Shown here one piece after another: positions 10,207 through 19,959 of a DNA stretch of 64,000 bases (positions are counted from its first letter, which is position 1; each line of letters begins with the position of its first letter). Origin of the DNA: Microdochium bolleyi (lineage: Eukaryota > Ascomycota > Sordariomycetes > Xylariales > Microdochiaceae). The stretch lies in contig KQ964245.1 of the NCBI GenBank assembly GCA_001566295.1, positions 191,524 to 255,523 on the forward strand, read 5' to 3'. A model generated the notes under the pieces. The model was not told the DNA's origin and searched no databases. It worked only from the letters and a program-made list of their open reading frames with translations. Both the position numbers and the translations under genes were made by a program.

Positions 10207-12846
10207 TCAACCAGACCAGTGGAATGTCTCTGGAACCGTGACCACGATGTCCTTCGGGATCGTCTCGATCCAGTCGCCAACGCCCCTGCTGCCGGCGAAG
10301 AGCACCTTGTACTCGCCGGCCTCGGCCTTCCACTTCCTCGCATCCACGTCCCAGAGCTTGAATGCCTCCCTGCTCAGCTGCAGCGTCACGGCCTCTTCAC
10401 CGCCGTTCGCCGGTAGCCGGGGCGTCTTCGCAAACGCCCGCAGCTCCAGCACGGGCCTGTCAGCAATCGAATCAGACGGCGCCTGGATGTACAGCTGCAC
10501 GACCTCGGCGGCCTCGACGGGTCCCGTGTTCCTCACTGTCACGGAGACGGCCGTGTCCACGCCGCTCCCGAAGACTCGGAAGTCCGTGTACGCAAACGTC
10601 GAGTAGGAAAGGCCGTGCCCGAACGCGAAGAGCGGGTCGTACCAGCCTTCCCGGCCTCCGCACGCGCGGTATCCGACCGACAGACCCTCCTTGTAGATGA
10701 TCTTCGTGGTGGTGCCCTTGGGCCCGTCTGTCTTGCCCGTGAGGTCCCCGGGGCCCGTGTTCTCAATAGACCGCGGGATCGTGGTCGGCAGACGGCCGCT
10801 AGGGGACACCTTGCCCGTGAGCACGTCGACAAGGGCAGTGCCGTACTCTTGACCTGGGAACCACGCCTGAACGACGGCGTCGACCGAGTCGATCCACGGC
10901 GTGCAGTCGACGGGCGAGCCCGAGTTGATCACGACAACCGTGGGGACACCGCCCTGCGCAGCCGATTCATTGGCGACTGCGAGGATGAGGTCGCTCTGCC
11001 GCAGTGGCAGGGCGTACGAGACGCGGTCGAACCCTTCCGACTCCCACTGCATCGACGTGCCGACGAAGACGATGTTCGCAGAGGGGTTGTTCGCCCTGAC
11101 TGCCGCGGCGGTCTCGGCGATGGCCGCGTCGTCGTCCATGACGGGCGCGAAGCCCACGCGGCTGCCCTGCACGTAGAACTCGCGGTTGATGTACTTTGGC
11201 GAGTGCCGCGAGCTCTTGCACACGACGACGAGCTCGTGCCTGCTGCCCGCCTCGAGACGCACCGGCACGTCGAAGCACTTCTCCAGCCGCGCCCGGTTGA
11301 AGATGTAGTCCTCCGTGACGACCTCCTCGGTGGAGCCCGACCCGGGCCCGCGGGCCACGCTGGCGATGAGCTGGCCGTCGAGGTAGGCCTCCTGCGTGCC
11401 AGGGCTTGTCAGGCTCAGCTGGTATGCACCAGAGACTGGCGCTGTGATGGGAATGGTCATGCGTGTGGCGAAGCTCTGGATGTCGGCAAGACCTTCGTGA
11501 ATGTCCTCCATCATCATGTACTCGGACTTGGTGAGGACCTCGCGGCGGAAGAGATCGGCCGAGTCAGAGTCTGCGCTGCCGGTTGTGTTGTTGAACCACT
11601 CGAGCTTCAGCTCACTGTCTGACGAGACGATCTCGGACGCGAGACCGACTAGCCGTTGCACCCATACGCCTTGCGAGTAGGTGGCCGAGGGAAACTGCTC
11701 TTGTAGAGCGGAGAGGGGTGTCGAGATGTGTGCAGGCCGCAAGGATGCGGAGCCGCCGCCAAAGATGGACGGCTCAGCGGCAGGGCGGCCGACGATGTTG
11801 AGCTTTGATGTATTTTGTGAACCAAGAGGTAGTGTGTTGTTCTTGTTCTTGAGCAGGACCATGCCGTCCGCAGCTGCGCGGCGGAGGAGAGCAATCGTCT
11901 TTTCGTTCGTTACTGAAGACTGTTCCGGAAGCTTGCCAGCAATGTCGACCTCATCAGTTAAGCCGATGCGGCCTGTCGCCTTCAAGGTGTCGACTAGTCG
12001 CTGGACGGACTTAGCGATGGTGCTGATCTCCAGCTCGCCACTCGCAAGGGCGTCCTCGATCATCTTCTGGGTCCTGAATTTTGTAGGGCCAGCCATCTCG
12101 AGATCCATGCCGGCGTTGAGTGCCTCGCTTGTGCTGTACGTGCCGAACCAGTCGGACACAACTAGGCCCTTGAACCCCCATTCGCCCCGGACAATGTCCT
12201 CAAGCAGCGCCTTGGACTGCGAGCAGTATTCACCCTGGCACGCGTTGTATGCCGTCATCAAGGCAAGCGGTGCGGAGTGCTTGATGAGGATACGGAAAGG
12301 CTCGAGGTATATCTCGCGGAGAGTCCGCTCGTCAATGACGCTGTCGCTCCACCGGCGGCCGTTCTCGACCTCGTTCGCGAGGAAGTGCTTCGGGCAGGCA
12401 CTTACACCCTGGCTCTGGACCCCGTTGATGTACGCCGCAGCAATGAAACCCGAGAGGAGCGGGTCCTCGCTGTACGACTCGAAGTTGCGGCCGTTGAGCA
12501 GGTAGCGGTGGATGTTGACGGTCGGGGCCAGAAGGCCGTGGGCGTGCTTGCCGAGTGAGTCCGTGGCGATGGCCATGCCGACTTCGTGGACAAGTTTCTG
12601 GTCGAATGAGGCACCCAGGCTAGTTGCGCACGGGAAACACACGGCGGCCTTGCCGTCTGTCCAGTTCTCGCCGCGGGCGCCGTTGGGGCCGTCGCTCCAT
12701 TTCAGCGAGGCAAGACCCAGCTCCGGCATCTCTTGTGTTCGCCAGAAGTCCTTGCCGGCCAACAGGCGGACGGCCTGCTCGAGGGTGAGGGCGTGCTGGC
12801 GCACATCGCCGGGTGTGACCTCGTAGGAGATGCTGATAGTCGACAT
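10207..12846 (-). CDS. GH3 beta-glucosidase with PA14 insert, likely intracellular
   Basis: Intronless, 879 residues from the ATG at 12846. Family 3 features are the N-terminal block KWSDGPNGARG (about 49-59), the KHF motif (153-155), the nucleophile Asp232 in VVSDWFG, a PA14-type insert at roughly 410-570 and a C-terminal fibronectin III-like domain. It resembles fungal beta-glucosidases of the bglI/bglJ/bglK type that hydrolyse beta-glucosides and related sugars. From this start there is no signal peptide, so it should act on imported sugar. An in-frame ATG at 13008 would add 54 residues that include a hydrophobic stretch just before MSTIS; this is noted but not preferred. It ends tail-to-tail with the regulator (195 bp apart) and is divergent from the MFS gene, with which it shares an 850-bp promoter. 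Confidence 0.92.
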   Translation of the reverse strand: MSTISISYEVTPGDVRQHALTLEQAVRLLAGKDFWRTQEMPELGLASLKWSDGPNGARGENWTDGKAAVCFPCATSLGASFDQKLVHEVGMAIATDSLGKHAHGLLAPTVNIHRYLLNGRNFESYSEDPLLSGFIAAAYINGVQSQGVSACPKHFLANEVENGRRWSDSVIDERTLREIYLEPFRILIKHSAPLALMTAYNACQGEYCSQSKALLEDIVRGEWGFKGLVVSDWFGTYSTSEALNAGMDLEMAGPTKFRTQKMIEDALASGELEISTIAKSVQRLVDTLKATGRIGLTDEVDIAGKLPEQSSVTNEKTIALLRRAAADGMVLLKNKNNTLPLGSQNTSKLNIVGRPAAEPSIFGGGSASLRPAHISTPLSALQEQFPSATYSQGVWVQRLVGLASEIVSSDSELKLEWFNNTTGSADSDSADLFRREVLTKSEYMMMEDIHEGLADIQSFATRMTIPITAPVSGAYQLSLTSPGTQEAYLDGQLIASVARGPGSGSTEEVVTEDYIFNRARLEKCFDVPVRLEAGSRHELVVVCKSSRHSPKYINREFYVQGSRVGFAPVMDDDAAIAETAAAVRANNPSANIVFVGTSMQWESEGFDRVSYALPLRQSDLILAVANESAAQGGVPTVVVINSGSPVDCTPWIDSVDAVVQAWFPGQEYGTALVDVLTGKVSPSGRLPTTIPRSIENTGPGDLTGKTDGPKGTTTKIIYKEGLSVGYRACGGREGWYDPLFAFGHGLSYSTFAYTDFRVFGSGVDTAVSVTVRNTGPVEAAEVVQLYIQAPSDSIADRPVLELRAFAKTPRLPANGGEEAVTLQLSREAFKLWDVDARKWKAEAGEYKVLFAGSRGVGDWIETIPKDIVVTVPETFHWSG

Positions 12847-13696
12847 TGTGCTAGGTTCGGCCAACTCTGTATGGGCCAGCGCGAGGATGGGATAGCACAA
12901 ACCGAGTAGAGGGAAGAAGATGATATGGGCTGTGCAGCCAGACGTAGTGCGGCGAATATCCCCTGGTCCCCACGATGTCGACCGTGCCTCTCCGCATTCC
13001 CCAACCATGAGCCCCGCGACACGATTCTCCCGGCTTTGGGGACATGCGGGACCCGTCTCGGAAAGCCGGCCGTCGGCATCATGTACGAGGGGTGCAGGTC
13101 GGGGCGTCGGCCTTTGACGTCGGGGTATGAGGCAGATCCCTGAGATTGCCTGATGCGGAATTGGCCGGCCGGACGCCTTCCGACCGCCGGCCGGGACCCC
13201 GGCCGATGCCGAGTCAGCAGCCCCGCTCCGTTGGAAGGACAATAAGTCATGCAGGTGACCGTCCCGAGGACTCTCCAAATGGTCGGCATTTCATCGCCTT
13301 GTCGATGGCCATGCGGCTATTGGGATACAAGACCGTTCCATGTCTCCGGCCCTGTCCATCGGGTCCACCCACCGCATCGACAACACTGGGCAGACCCTGG
13401 GGCCCCATCTGGGGAGCATCGGGTACCTCTACACATGCATGCTACAGGATGTTGCCTCAATCTTGCTAGCCGTGCTGACTTTTCTCTTGACTCCCCATGT
13501 GACTCCTACACTCCTGCACCCCAGGTTTATACCCCGGTGATTGTTGCCCCAAAGCACACCTGTTATAAGAACTCGGCTGTGCCCACCCGACGATCGCTTT
13601 TGGACTGCTACCCATCCCCTCGGAATCACCCAGACAGTCGTCCTGTGTATTATTCGAGTAGTATCGACACTGCACCTCGTGCTCAACTTGTCAGCC
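12847..13696. promoter_or_regulatory. Divergent promoter between GH3 and MFS genes
   Basis: 850 bp shared by two outward-facing genes. CGGCCGG or its complement occurs at 13066-13072, 13166-13172 and within the palindrome at 13188-13205, all in the central part. The motif also occurs elsewhere in G/C-rich parts of the window (for example near 16794 and 16820), so its presence alone is weak evidence. Co-regulation of the two genes by the neighbouring Zn2Cys6 protein is an inference. Confidence 0.5.
13188..13205. promoter_or_regulatory. 18-bp CGG/CCG palindrome, candidate Zn2Cys6 operator
   Basis: Arms CGGCCGGG and CCCGGCCG are perfectly complementary around a 2-nt centre (AC). It lies about 340 bp from the GH3 ATG and 490 bp from the MFS ATG. 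Paired CGG triplets are the known recognition units of Zn2Cys6 dimers; no binding has been shown. Confidence 0.4.
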
Positions 13697-15505
13697 ATGG
13701 AGCCCATCAAAAGCACGAAGATCGACCAGGCCGCCGTCATGGCGGCGGCTGGTGGCGAAAGATTCTACCAGAACAAGAATCTTCTCCGCCTCTACGGCCT
13801 TATGATCCCCGGTACACTGATCGTATCAGCCACCATGGGATATGACGGGTCTATGATGAACGGCTTGCAGGCTGTTGCACGGTGGAACGTCTGTAAGTGA
13901 ATGATCAAGGGCCCTGCTCCGAGGATCTGTCTTGCTAAAAACTGTACCGCGAAGACTTCGGCTACCCTACCGGGTCGCTGCTAGGTATTATGAACGCTAT
14001 CCTGCCTCTGGGTGCCGTCTTTGGTATTCCTTTGGCGGCGTGGATCTCTGATCATTATGGTCGTCGCTGGGCCATGTCCATCGGTGATATTATCATGATC
14101 ATCGGCGCGATCATCCAGACTGCCAGCATCAACAGTGAGTCTCTCGTCTCTTTTAGTTCTTCACCTCACTATACAAGACAGAATGGACAAAGCCAGTTAC
14201 TGATTTAATTTGCTACCATCTAGTGGCCATGTTCCTGATCTCGCGCTTCGTCATCGGTTTCGGTCTCACCATTGCTGGCTCGTCCGCCCCCATGCTCACT
14301 GCCGAACTCGCCCATCCGGCCTCTCGCACGACTATCACCTCCATGTACAACACTTTGTGGTACGTGGGCAGTATTATCGCCGCCTGGGTTACCTACGGCA
14401 CTTTCCGCATCCAGAACGACTGGTCATGGCGCATCCCCGCCCTGCTGCAGCTCATCCCATCTGTGATCAACCTTGCCGGCTGTTGGGCCCTCCCCGAGTC
14501 CCCGCGCTGGCTGATCGGCAAGGAGCGCTACGACGAGGCCAAGGCCATCTTGATCAAGTGGCACGGCAACGGCGACGAAAACTCCGAGCTCGTGCGCCTC
14601 GAGTACACCGAAATTTACGAGACCATCCAGCTCGAAATGTCCCTGGGCAAGCAGTCGTGGAAGCAGCTCGTCAACAGCCCTGGCAACCGCTACCGCACGT
14701 TCCTCGTGCTCTGCTGCGCTTACTTCCCGCAGTGGTCCGGCGTCGGCCTCGTGTCGTACTATCTGGCTCCTGTGCTCCGCACGATTGGTATCGTGGACCA
14801 GGAGCGCATTACGCTTATCAACGGCATCATTCAGATCTGGAACATGATCGTTTCCATGACCGGCGCCAACCTGGTGAACCGCCTCGGCCGCCGGAAGATC
14901 TTCCTCGGCGCGACCACCCTCATGCTGCTCACCATGATCGCCTGGACCATCGCCGGCTCGCAGTACAGCGCGACCAAGGCCAACGGCGCCGGTGTCGCGG
15001 TGCTCTTCTGCATCGTGCTGTTTATGTCGTCGTACAATTTCGCTTGGAACCCTCTGTCCGTAGCATACCCCGTGGAGATCCTGACATTCCCGATCCGCGC
15101 AAAGGGCGTCAGTCTCCTCGTCGGCGCGGTCAAGAGCGCCAGCTTCTTCAATCAGTTCGTCAACCCTATTGGTCTCGCCGACCTCGGCTGGAAGTTCTAC
15201 ATTGTCTACTGCTGCTGGCTTGGCGTCGTACTCGCTGTCATCTACTTCTGCTTCCCCGAGACTATGGTAAGTCTTTGTTCCCCATGACCTGCCGCGAACG
15301 GTGCCAAGAAGTTGATGCTAACTGTAACTCTCCTATTCAGGGCCGCTCGCTTGAGGAGATAGCGCTTATCTTCGACAAGGACGTTTATGTCAACCGGACA
15401 GACGCCGAGAAGGTTCTTGCTAAGAAGAGTGAGGAGCGCGACAGCACGGAATTCGGCGCTGCTGATAAGGCTGCCGCGGCTGTTGAGACCAGAGAGAAAG
15501 TCTAG
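13697..15505 (+). CDS. MFS sugar porter (hexose/lactose-permease-like)
   Basis: Four exons, 13697-13892, 13955-14134, 14224-15266 and 15341-15505, give 527 residues, with frame kept at all joins (..RWNV-YFGYP.., ..TASIN-MAMF.., ..FPETM-GRSLEEIA). Family marks are GYDGSMMNGLQA in the first membrane segment, DHYGRRW in the loop after segment 2, a PESPRWL block before the central loop, NRLGRRK, and PETMGRSLEEI after the last segment. Twelve membrane segments are expected. Sequences with the GYDGSMMNG start are commonly annotated as lactose permease or hexose transporter, and some of the wider family import cellodextrins. Together with the GH3 without signal peptide it fits import of a beta-glycoside followed by cytosolic cleavage. 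The real substrate is not known. Confidence 0.92.
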
Positions 15506-17209
15506 GAAAGCAAAAGTGGCGTAGATATATAGCTCTCAGCTTCTTCAGTGCCCTGTAGGATAACCTTAAAATACTTTCCCACGGGACATGTGACAAGTAT
15601 TTGTAGGCATCCTCCAACCCAGCTTGCTGTCTGACTTGACGAAGAAGTGTGTGTCTTAGAAAAGTGTAGACTGCCCAAAACTTAGAACAGCTCCCTCGGG
15701 AACACATTTCGCGTTCGCACAGCTGGACTGAGTTGACAGGGCACCAATACAAATCTGCATTGAAACATGATTTTTGTAAACTTTACTTACGCCAGCTCTA
15801 CGTGTCAGAAGATGTAATCCAGATATAAATCCCCCGCGGTACGATGGGTTGGTTGGAAGGGAATGTCATGGTTCGTTGAAAAAACCACGGCAATACACCA
15901 TTAGTCGAATTCCGCTACCAACCACTGATCGCAAGCAACAAGAAACGACAAAGCATCGTGTATTCTCGCTCGAGTTCTGTGGTTTGTGTTGTCAGCGCTG
16001 TATTGGCAGGGTTTAGATCCATACGAGTGGAGGGAAGCTTCCCAGGCAGGAAGGCTCCGGGAAATGCGTTTCTCAAAAGCGGATCAGATCCACTACCTTG
16101 TACGGTGTAAGATCCCAGGCGATCATAGGCTTCAAACGAATCTATACCGTGTGCTAGTAGCTTGGACAAGTTTCGATGATGCCTCAGAAGAGACACGAGG
16201 CCATTCTGCAAGTTATCTGGCGCGGGTCCGCATCCATAATGTTTTCATGGCACTTTTCGATTCAGGTTGCGTCCTTCTCTCAACTCGAGCTCATACAGTT
16301 CAATATTCTAGTCTCCAGATATAGCCACAATCGCAACTCTATAAAAGGCTCAGGCTTCGACCTTCCGTTGAGACTATTCAGATGATCTATTAGTGTCATA
16401 ACCAGTGGGTTTCATGGCTTGCGCTTTACCCCTGCTGCGTTTCACGCACTTTTGGGGACTTACAAATCTCGTTGACAACCTTGGGAACTCCCCTGACATA
16501 TGAGCATCTGTCAATGCTGACCGGAAGACCCCATAGATTCAATTCCAGTTCGAGTTTAGTTTGCGATCGACCGGATGCTGGCACAAGGGCCTGACGGAAA
16601 CGCATCCCCGTTCATCAGTCGCCTTCACACGGGTTGGCTCACACTCCACAACCTTGCCAGCCAAGTTGTGGGGTGATCATAAGACGCACGTCGATATCGA
16701 CTTGCATAGCCCGTGCCAGCCCTGCGGTTCTGACACTTCCAAGCTGCCGTCAAGCCTACCTCGTGTTGGTATACACCCACGCGCTTGGACCGGCCGGTGA
16801 GGCTGGGACTGGGATGGTCGGCCGGGGTAGTATGCAGTTGGTTCTGCGAACCCCATCGAGATAGGAAGCTGCCCCTGCATTCCTGTCACACGGGCGACCA
16901 GGAACCCTGACGAGCACGTATGGAGAACCGGCAATGCTGCCTTGCACTCCTTGTTCCGGCCGCTGCCTGCCGCTGCAGGAATGGCGCGATACTCCCAAGG
17001 CTGAGTTGAGGGGGCTGGGCTGAAGTGATGGTGAGCGACAATGAGAGCGCAAAAATCCCCAAACTCGTTCATTCATTGCGTGTCCCTGTGACCAGCAGTG
17101 TGCCCCCTCTCTCGAGTGGCCTAACGCTTCATAATATGCCATGTGGTGATCGCAGCCTTCCTACGGAAACATTCTGCTACCTTCAGCTCCAACCAGCACA
17201 AACATTGCC
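15506..17209. other. Intergenic region, no supported gene
   Basis: 1.7 kb with only short frames lacking family character. Its right end is the probable promoter of the T5orf172-domain gene; its left end is the 3' flank of the MFS gene. Confidence 0.5.
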
Positions 17210-19336
17210 ATGTCTGCCCTTATCGAGCTTGCTGTGGATGGGATTTCGTGGAAGTTCACGTCTCTCCAAGATGGCTTACTGTTCTTGTTTGATTCACAGC
17301 AGAAATTACGCTGTCAAGGAGGCAGCGACAGAACTCGTTGTGATCAGCATATTGAACTGCGCCATGTCGAACAAGTCTTGATTGCCGTTTGTCTCAAGGG
17401 CAAGGCACAGAAGGACAGAATCCACGACGATGAATTTTTATCAGCTGTTGCAGCAGCCGATGCTCTTAGGCAAGACCTGAAGGACTCCACCGCCAGAGAC
17501 GGGTACATCAGCAAGAAGATGGAAAAGAGTGTTTTCGACACGCTCATATTCTTCTGTTGCTGCGAAGAGCACCGAAACGGGCGATTCTACGACGCACGGA
17601 AGAGACGACTTCGAAAGACGTTGATGGACATGATCGCTGAAGAGAGGAAGAAGATAAGACTTGCCACGGTCACGCCCGAAGAGCTTCGGCCGAAACCAGT
17701 CGCTCTCGACCAAAAGCCTTCAGTGCAACTTGGTAGTGCTGCCAGTCTTGAGGTCATAAATCCTGTGACTCCTGAGCGGCCGTCACTAACACGCAGACAC
17801 AATGGGCGGGCGTCATCAAGGATGCAAGTGGGATTCAACAGTGCCAGCACGACAAGCTCGAGCCACACAGACGTGTTCACCCCCATCTATGACTCCACCG
17901 ATCGTATTGTGCCAATATTCGATGGTCCGGAAGGCTCCCCCACCGAAACACCTCCCACGGGGGCTTCAACGCTCTGGCTAGATCAGACACCATTCAAGGA
18001 CTCCGGTATGCGATACACACCGGTTTTTGAGGACAACGACAGTGACGATGAGTTCTTCTCCGCTGTAGAAGAGCAGCCGGAGCAAGAAGCAGAGCAAAAA
18101 GAGCCACACTTCCCACGAGTTCGTCGAATACTTTTCCCGGAAAGTGTCCCACGAAGACCTCCTACTGAAGCCTCCGGTCTCTACTTGGCCTCTGAAAGTG
18201 TACCGGAGACAAATCTCGGCTCGACTGTTCCAGTCTCTGCGCTCTCACCAAGGTGCCCTAGCCCAGCGGGAAAGAAACTGGCCAGAGTTCAAACCATGCC
18301 AGTTGTGGGCTCACGACATCGGCAAGCAGACTTTGGCGCTTCTTACGTCATCCAGCGCAGACACTCTTTCCATAGTATCAGCAACTACCATGGCTTCGAC
18401 TCCCGGTTCGACGAGCTTACTGCTGAAGCGACCGCAGCTGCTTGTGCGACGGGACGGCGTCAGCGACCGTCCTTCCACCTCCCTTCTGTACTTCAACCGC
18501 CTATGACCAAGCCCGAGTCCAAGCCCGAAATCGAGGAAGCGGTGGTTAAGGAGAACTCTCCCAAGGAGAACGCTGTGTCCGCCTCGCCCGAACGCCATTA
18601 CTCAAAACAAGACCAAGTTCAGGTGATTACAGATAAGAAACCGAAGACTCCTGCACAAACACCTGTCGGTCCGAACAAAGAGGTTCAACTATTTACGCCT
18701 TACAAGCCAGGCGGAGAGCACGATGAGAGCAAAGATTCACCTGCCAAGAGTATGCTCAAAGCAATCTGGGCAGGTTACAGATTTGAGCCTAGACAGAAAG
18801 GCGAAGGCCCCAACAAGACGTCGCCCGGCTATATATATGCCTACGAGCTTAAAAGCTGCCCGGGATACATCAAGATTGGCAGATCCATTTCCACGTCACG
18901 GATAGATGAATGGGCCAAATGTGGAGAAACGCCAGTGGAACTTTTCTGGTGTGAGATGCGGCATCGCACGTGGTTTCTGGAAGACATGATACAGTTTCAC
19001 CTGGGCCACCTTAGAAGGAAGAAGGAAAAGTGTTTCGGCTGTGATAACGAAGGTAGGGTGCACAAGGAATGGTTCGAAATTGACAAAAAGAAGGCTCAGG
19101 AGTGTGTGGAGTTCTGGCAACGGTTTCAAGAGGTTCACCCCTACTGGGAGGACACAGGCTTGATCCATAATGACTGGTCCATATGGATCAAGAAAACGTT
19201 GGACAAGTTGTCCGTCAACAAAGTCAAGACTGGGGCGCAACATCAAAAAGATGTGGAAGATATCATCCAGTGGATGAAGACAAAGATGGACACAATGGAC
19301 AATCAGAGAAAATTTGCGACCCTGGCAGTGAGGTAG
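17210..19336 (+). CDS. Large protein with C-terminal T5orf172 (GIY-YIG-type) domain
   Basis: Intronless, 708 residues; the ATG at 17210 has a good context (TGCCAATGT lies across it). The N-terminal ~150 residues form an unassigned, Cys-containing region. A long disordered, Ser/Pro/Glu-rich middle follows, with the acidic patch DNDSDDEFF near 280. From about residue 537 comes a T5orf172/DUF1766-type domain: GYIYAYELK, then GYIKIGRS and an Arg in STSRIDEW. This is the GIY-YIG-like fold named after a phage T5 gene and also found in fungal proteins such as those related to meiotically up-regulated gene 113. The family is suspected to be nuclease-related, but activity in fungi is unproven. No neighbour suggests a pathway. 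Confidence 0.82.
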   Translation: MSALIELAVDGISWKFTSLQDGLLFLFDSQQKLRCQGGSDRTRCDQHIELRHVEQVLIAVCLKGKAQKDRIHDDEFLSAVAAADALRQDLKDSTARDGYISKKMEKSVFDTLIFFCCCEEHRNGRFYDARKRRLRKTLMDMIAEERKKIRLATVTPEELRPKPVALDQKPSVQLGSAASLEVINPVTPERPSLTRRHNGRASSRMQVGFNSASTTSSSHTDVFTPIYDSTDRIVPIFDGPEGSPTETPPTGASTLWLDQTPFKDSGMRYTPVFEDNDSDDEFFSAVEEQPEQEAEQKEPHFPRVRRILFPESVPRRPPTEASGLYLASESVPETNLGSTVPVSALSPRCPSPAGKKLARVQTMPVVGSRHRQADFGASYVIQRRHSFHSISNYHGFDSRFDELTAEATAAACATGRRQRPSFHLPSVLQPPMTKPESKPEIEEAVVKENSPKENAVSASPERHYSKQDQVQVITDKKPKTPAQTPVGPNKEVQLFTPYKPGGEHDESKDSPAKSMLKAIWAGYRFEPRQKGEGPNKTSPGYIYAYELKSCPGYIKIGRSISTSRIDEWAKCGETPVELFWCEMRHRTWFLEDMIQFHLGHLRRKKEKCFGCDNEGRVHKEWFEIDKKKAQECVEFWQRFQEVHPYWEDTGLIHNDWSIWIKKTLDKLSVNKVKTGAQHQKDVEDIIQWMKTKMDTMDNQRKFATLAVR

Positions 19337-19959
19337 GAATCCAATCATAGCCAAGCCTACACTCAAGGATGAACGGTATGTGGGAATTGAAGGGTAGAGG
19401 GGCCCATCCATACAGCGATGACGAGGCGGTCCGAGACGCATGGCGATAGTTTCGTAGTGGGCTTCAAGAGACTTGTGCATGAATGATATGACCGTTCCCA
19501 AGTACCCTGGACCAATAAGGTCGTTTCAGAGTTTCATTAAACGTTACTAATTATTAACTCAGGCAAACACATTCCAGCAATTGTGGCGAAACTACATGGA
19601 CGAAGGAGATATGGGGGTGGTACGCGGCATTATTGCATTCTATGTAGTCCACGGACGAGGCTTCAACTGGAAGCGTGGCGGTTGAGTCCGGAAAACGTCT
19701 CCCCACACTAAATCAACCAACGTCCATCATCTCCCCGCCCCTGAACTTGGATCCAGTGCGGTTTAGCATTTCCGAGGACTCCTCACGGCTTCCCCACTGA
19801 GACCGCCCGGAATCGAAGTTTAAGCCCATGAATGCGGCAGTATAAGATGAATTACATATGTGCAACTTGTCGCATTGAACTGTTGTTCGATTTTGAGGCG
19901 AAAAAACGTTCGACAAGCAAATTACTGGACGCTAAGTGAACCGGCATCCACTTGGAAAT
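19337..19959. other. Intergenic region
   Basis: About 620 bp holding the 3' flank of the T5orf172-domain gene and the likely promoter of the PRISE gene. Nothing else seen. Confidence 0.5.

Noticed and set aside
10615..11622. 335-residue open frame antisense to the GH3
   Set aside because: Shadow of the high third-position G/C of the GH3 gene; no domain.
14210..15505. 431-residue open frame in another frame of the MFS gene
   Set aside because: Its first part is Arg/His/Pro-rich nonsense. Only its last stretch coincides with the true fourth exon.
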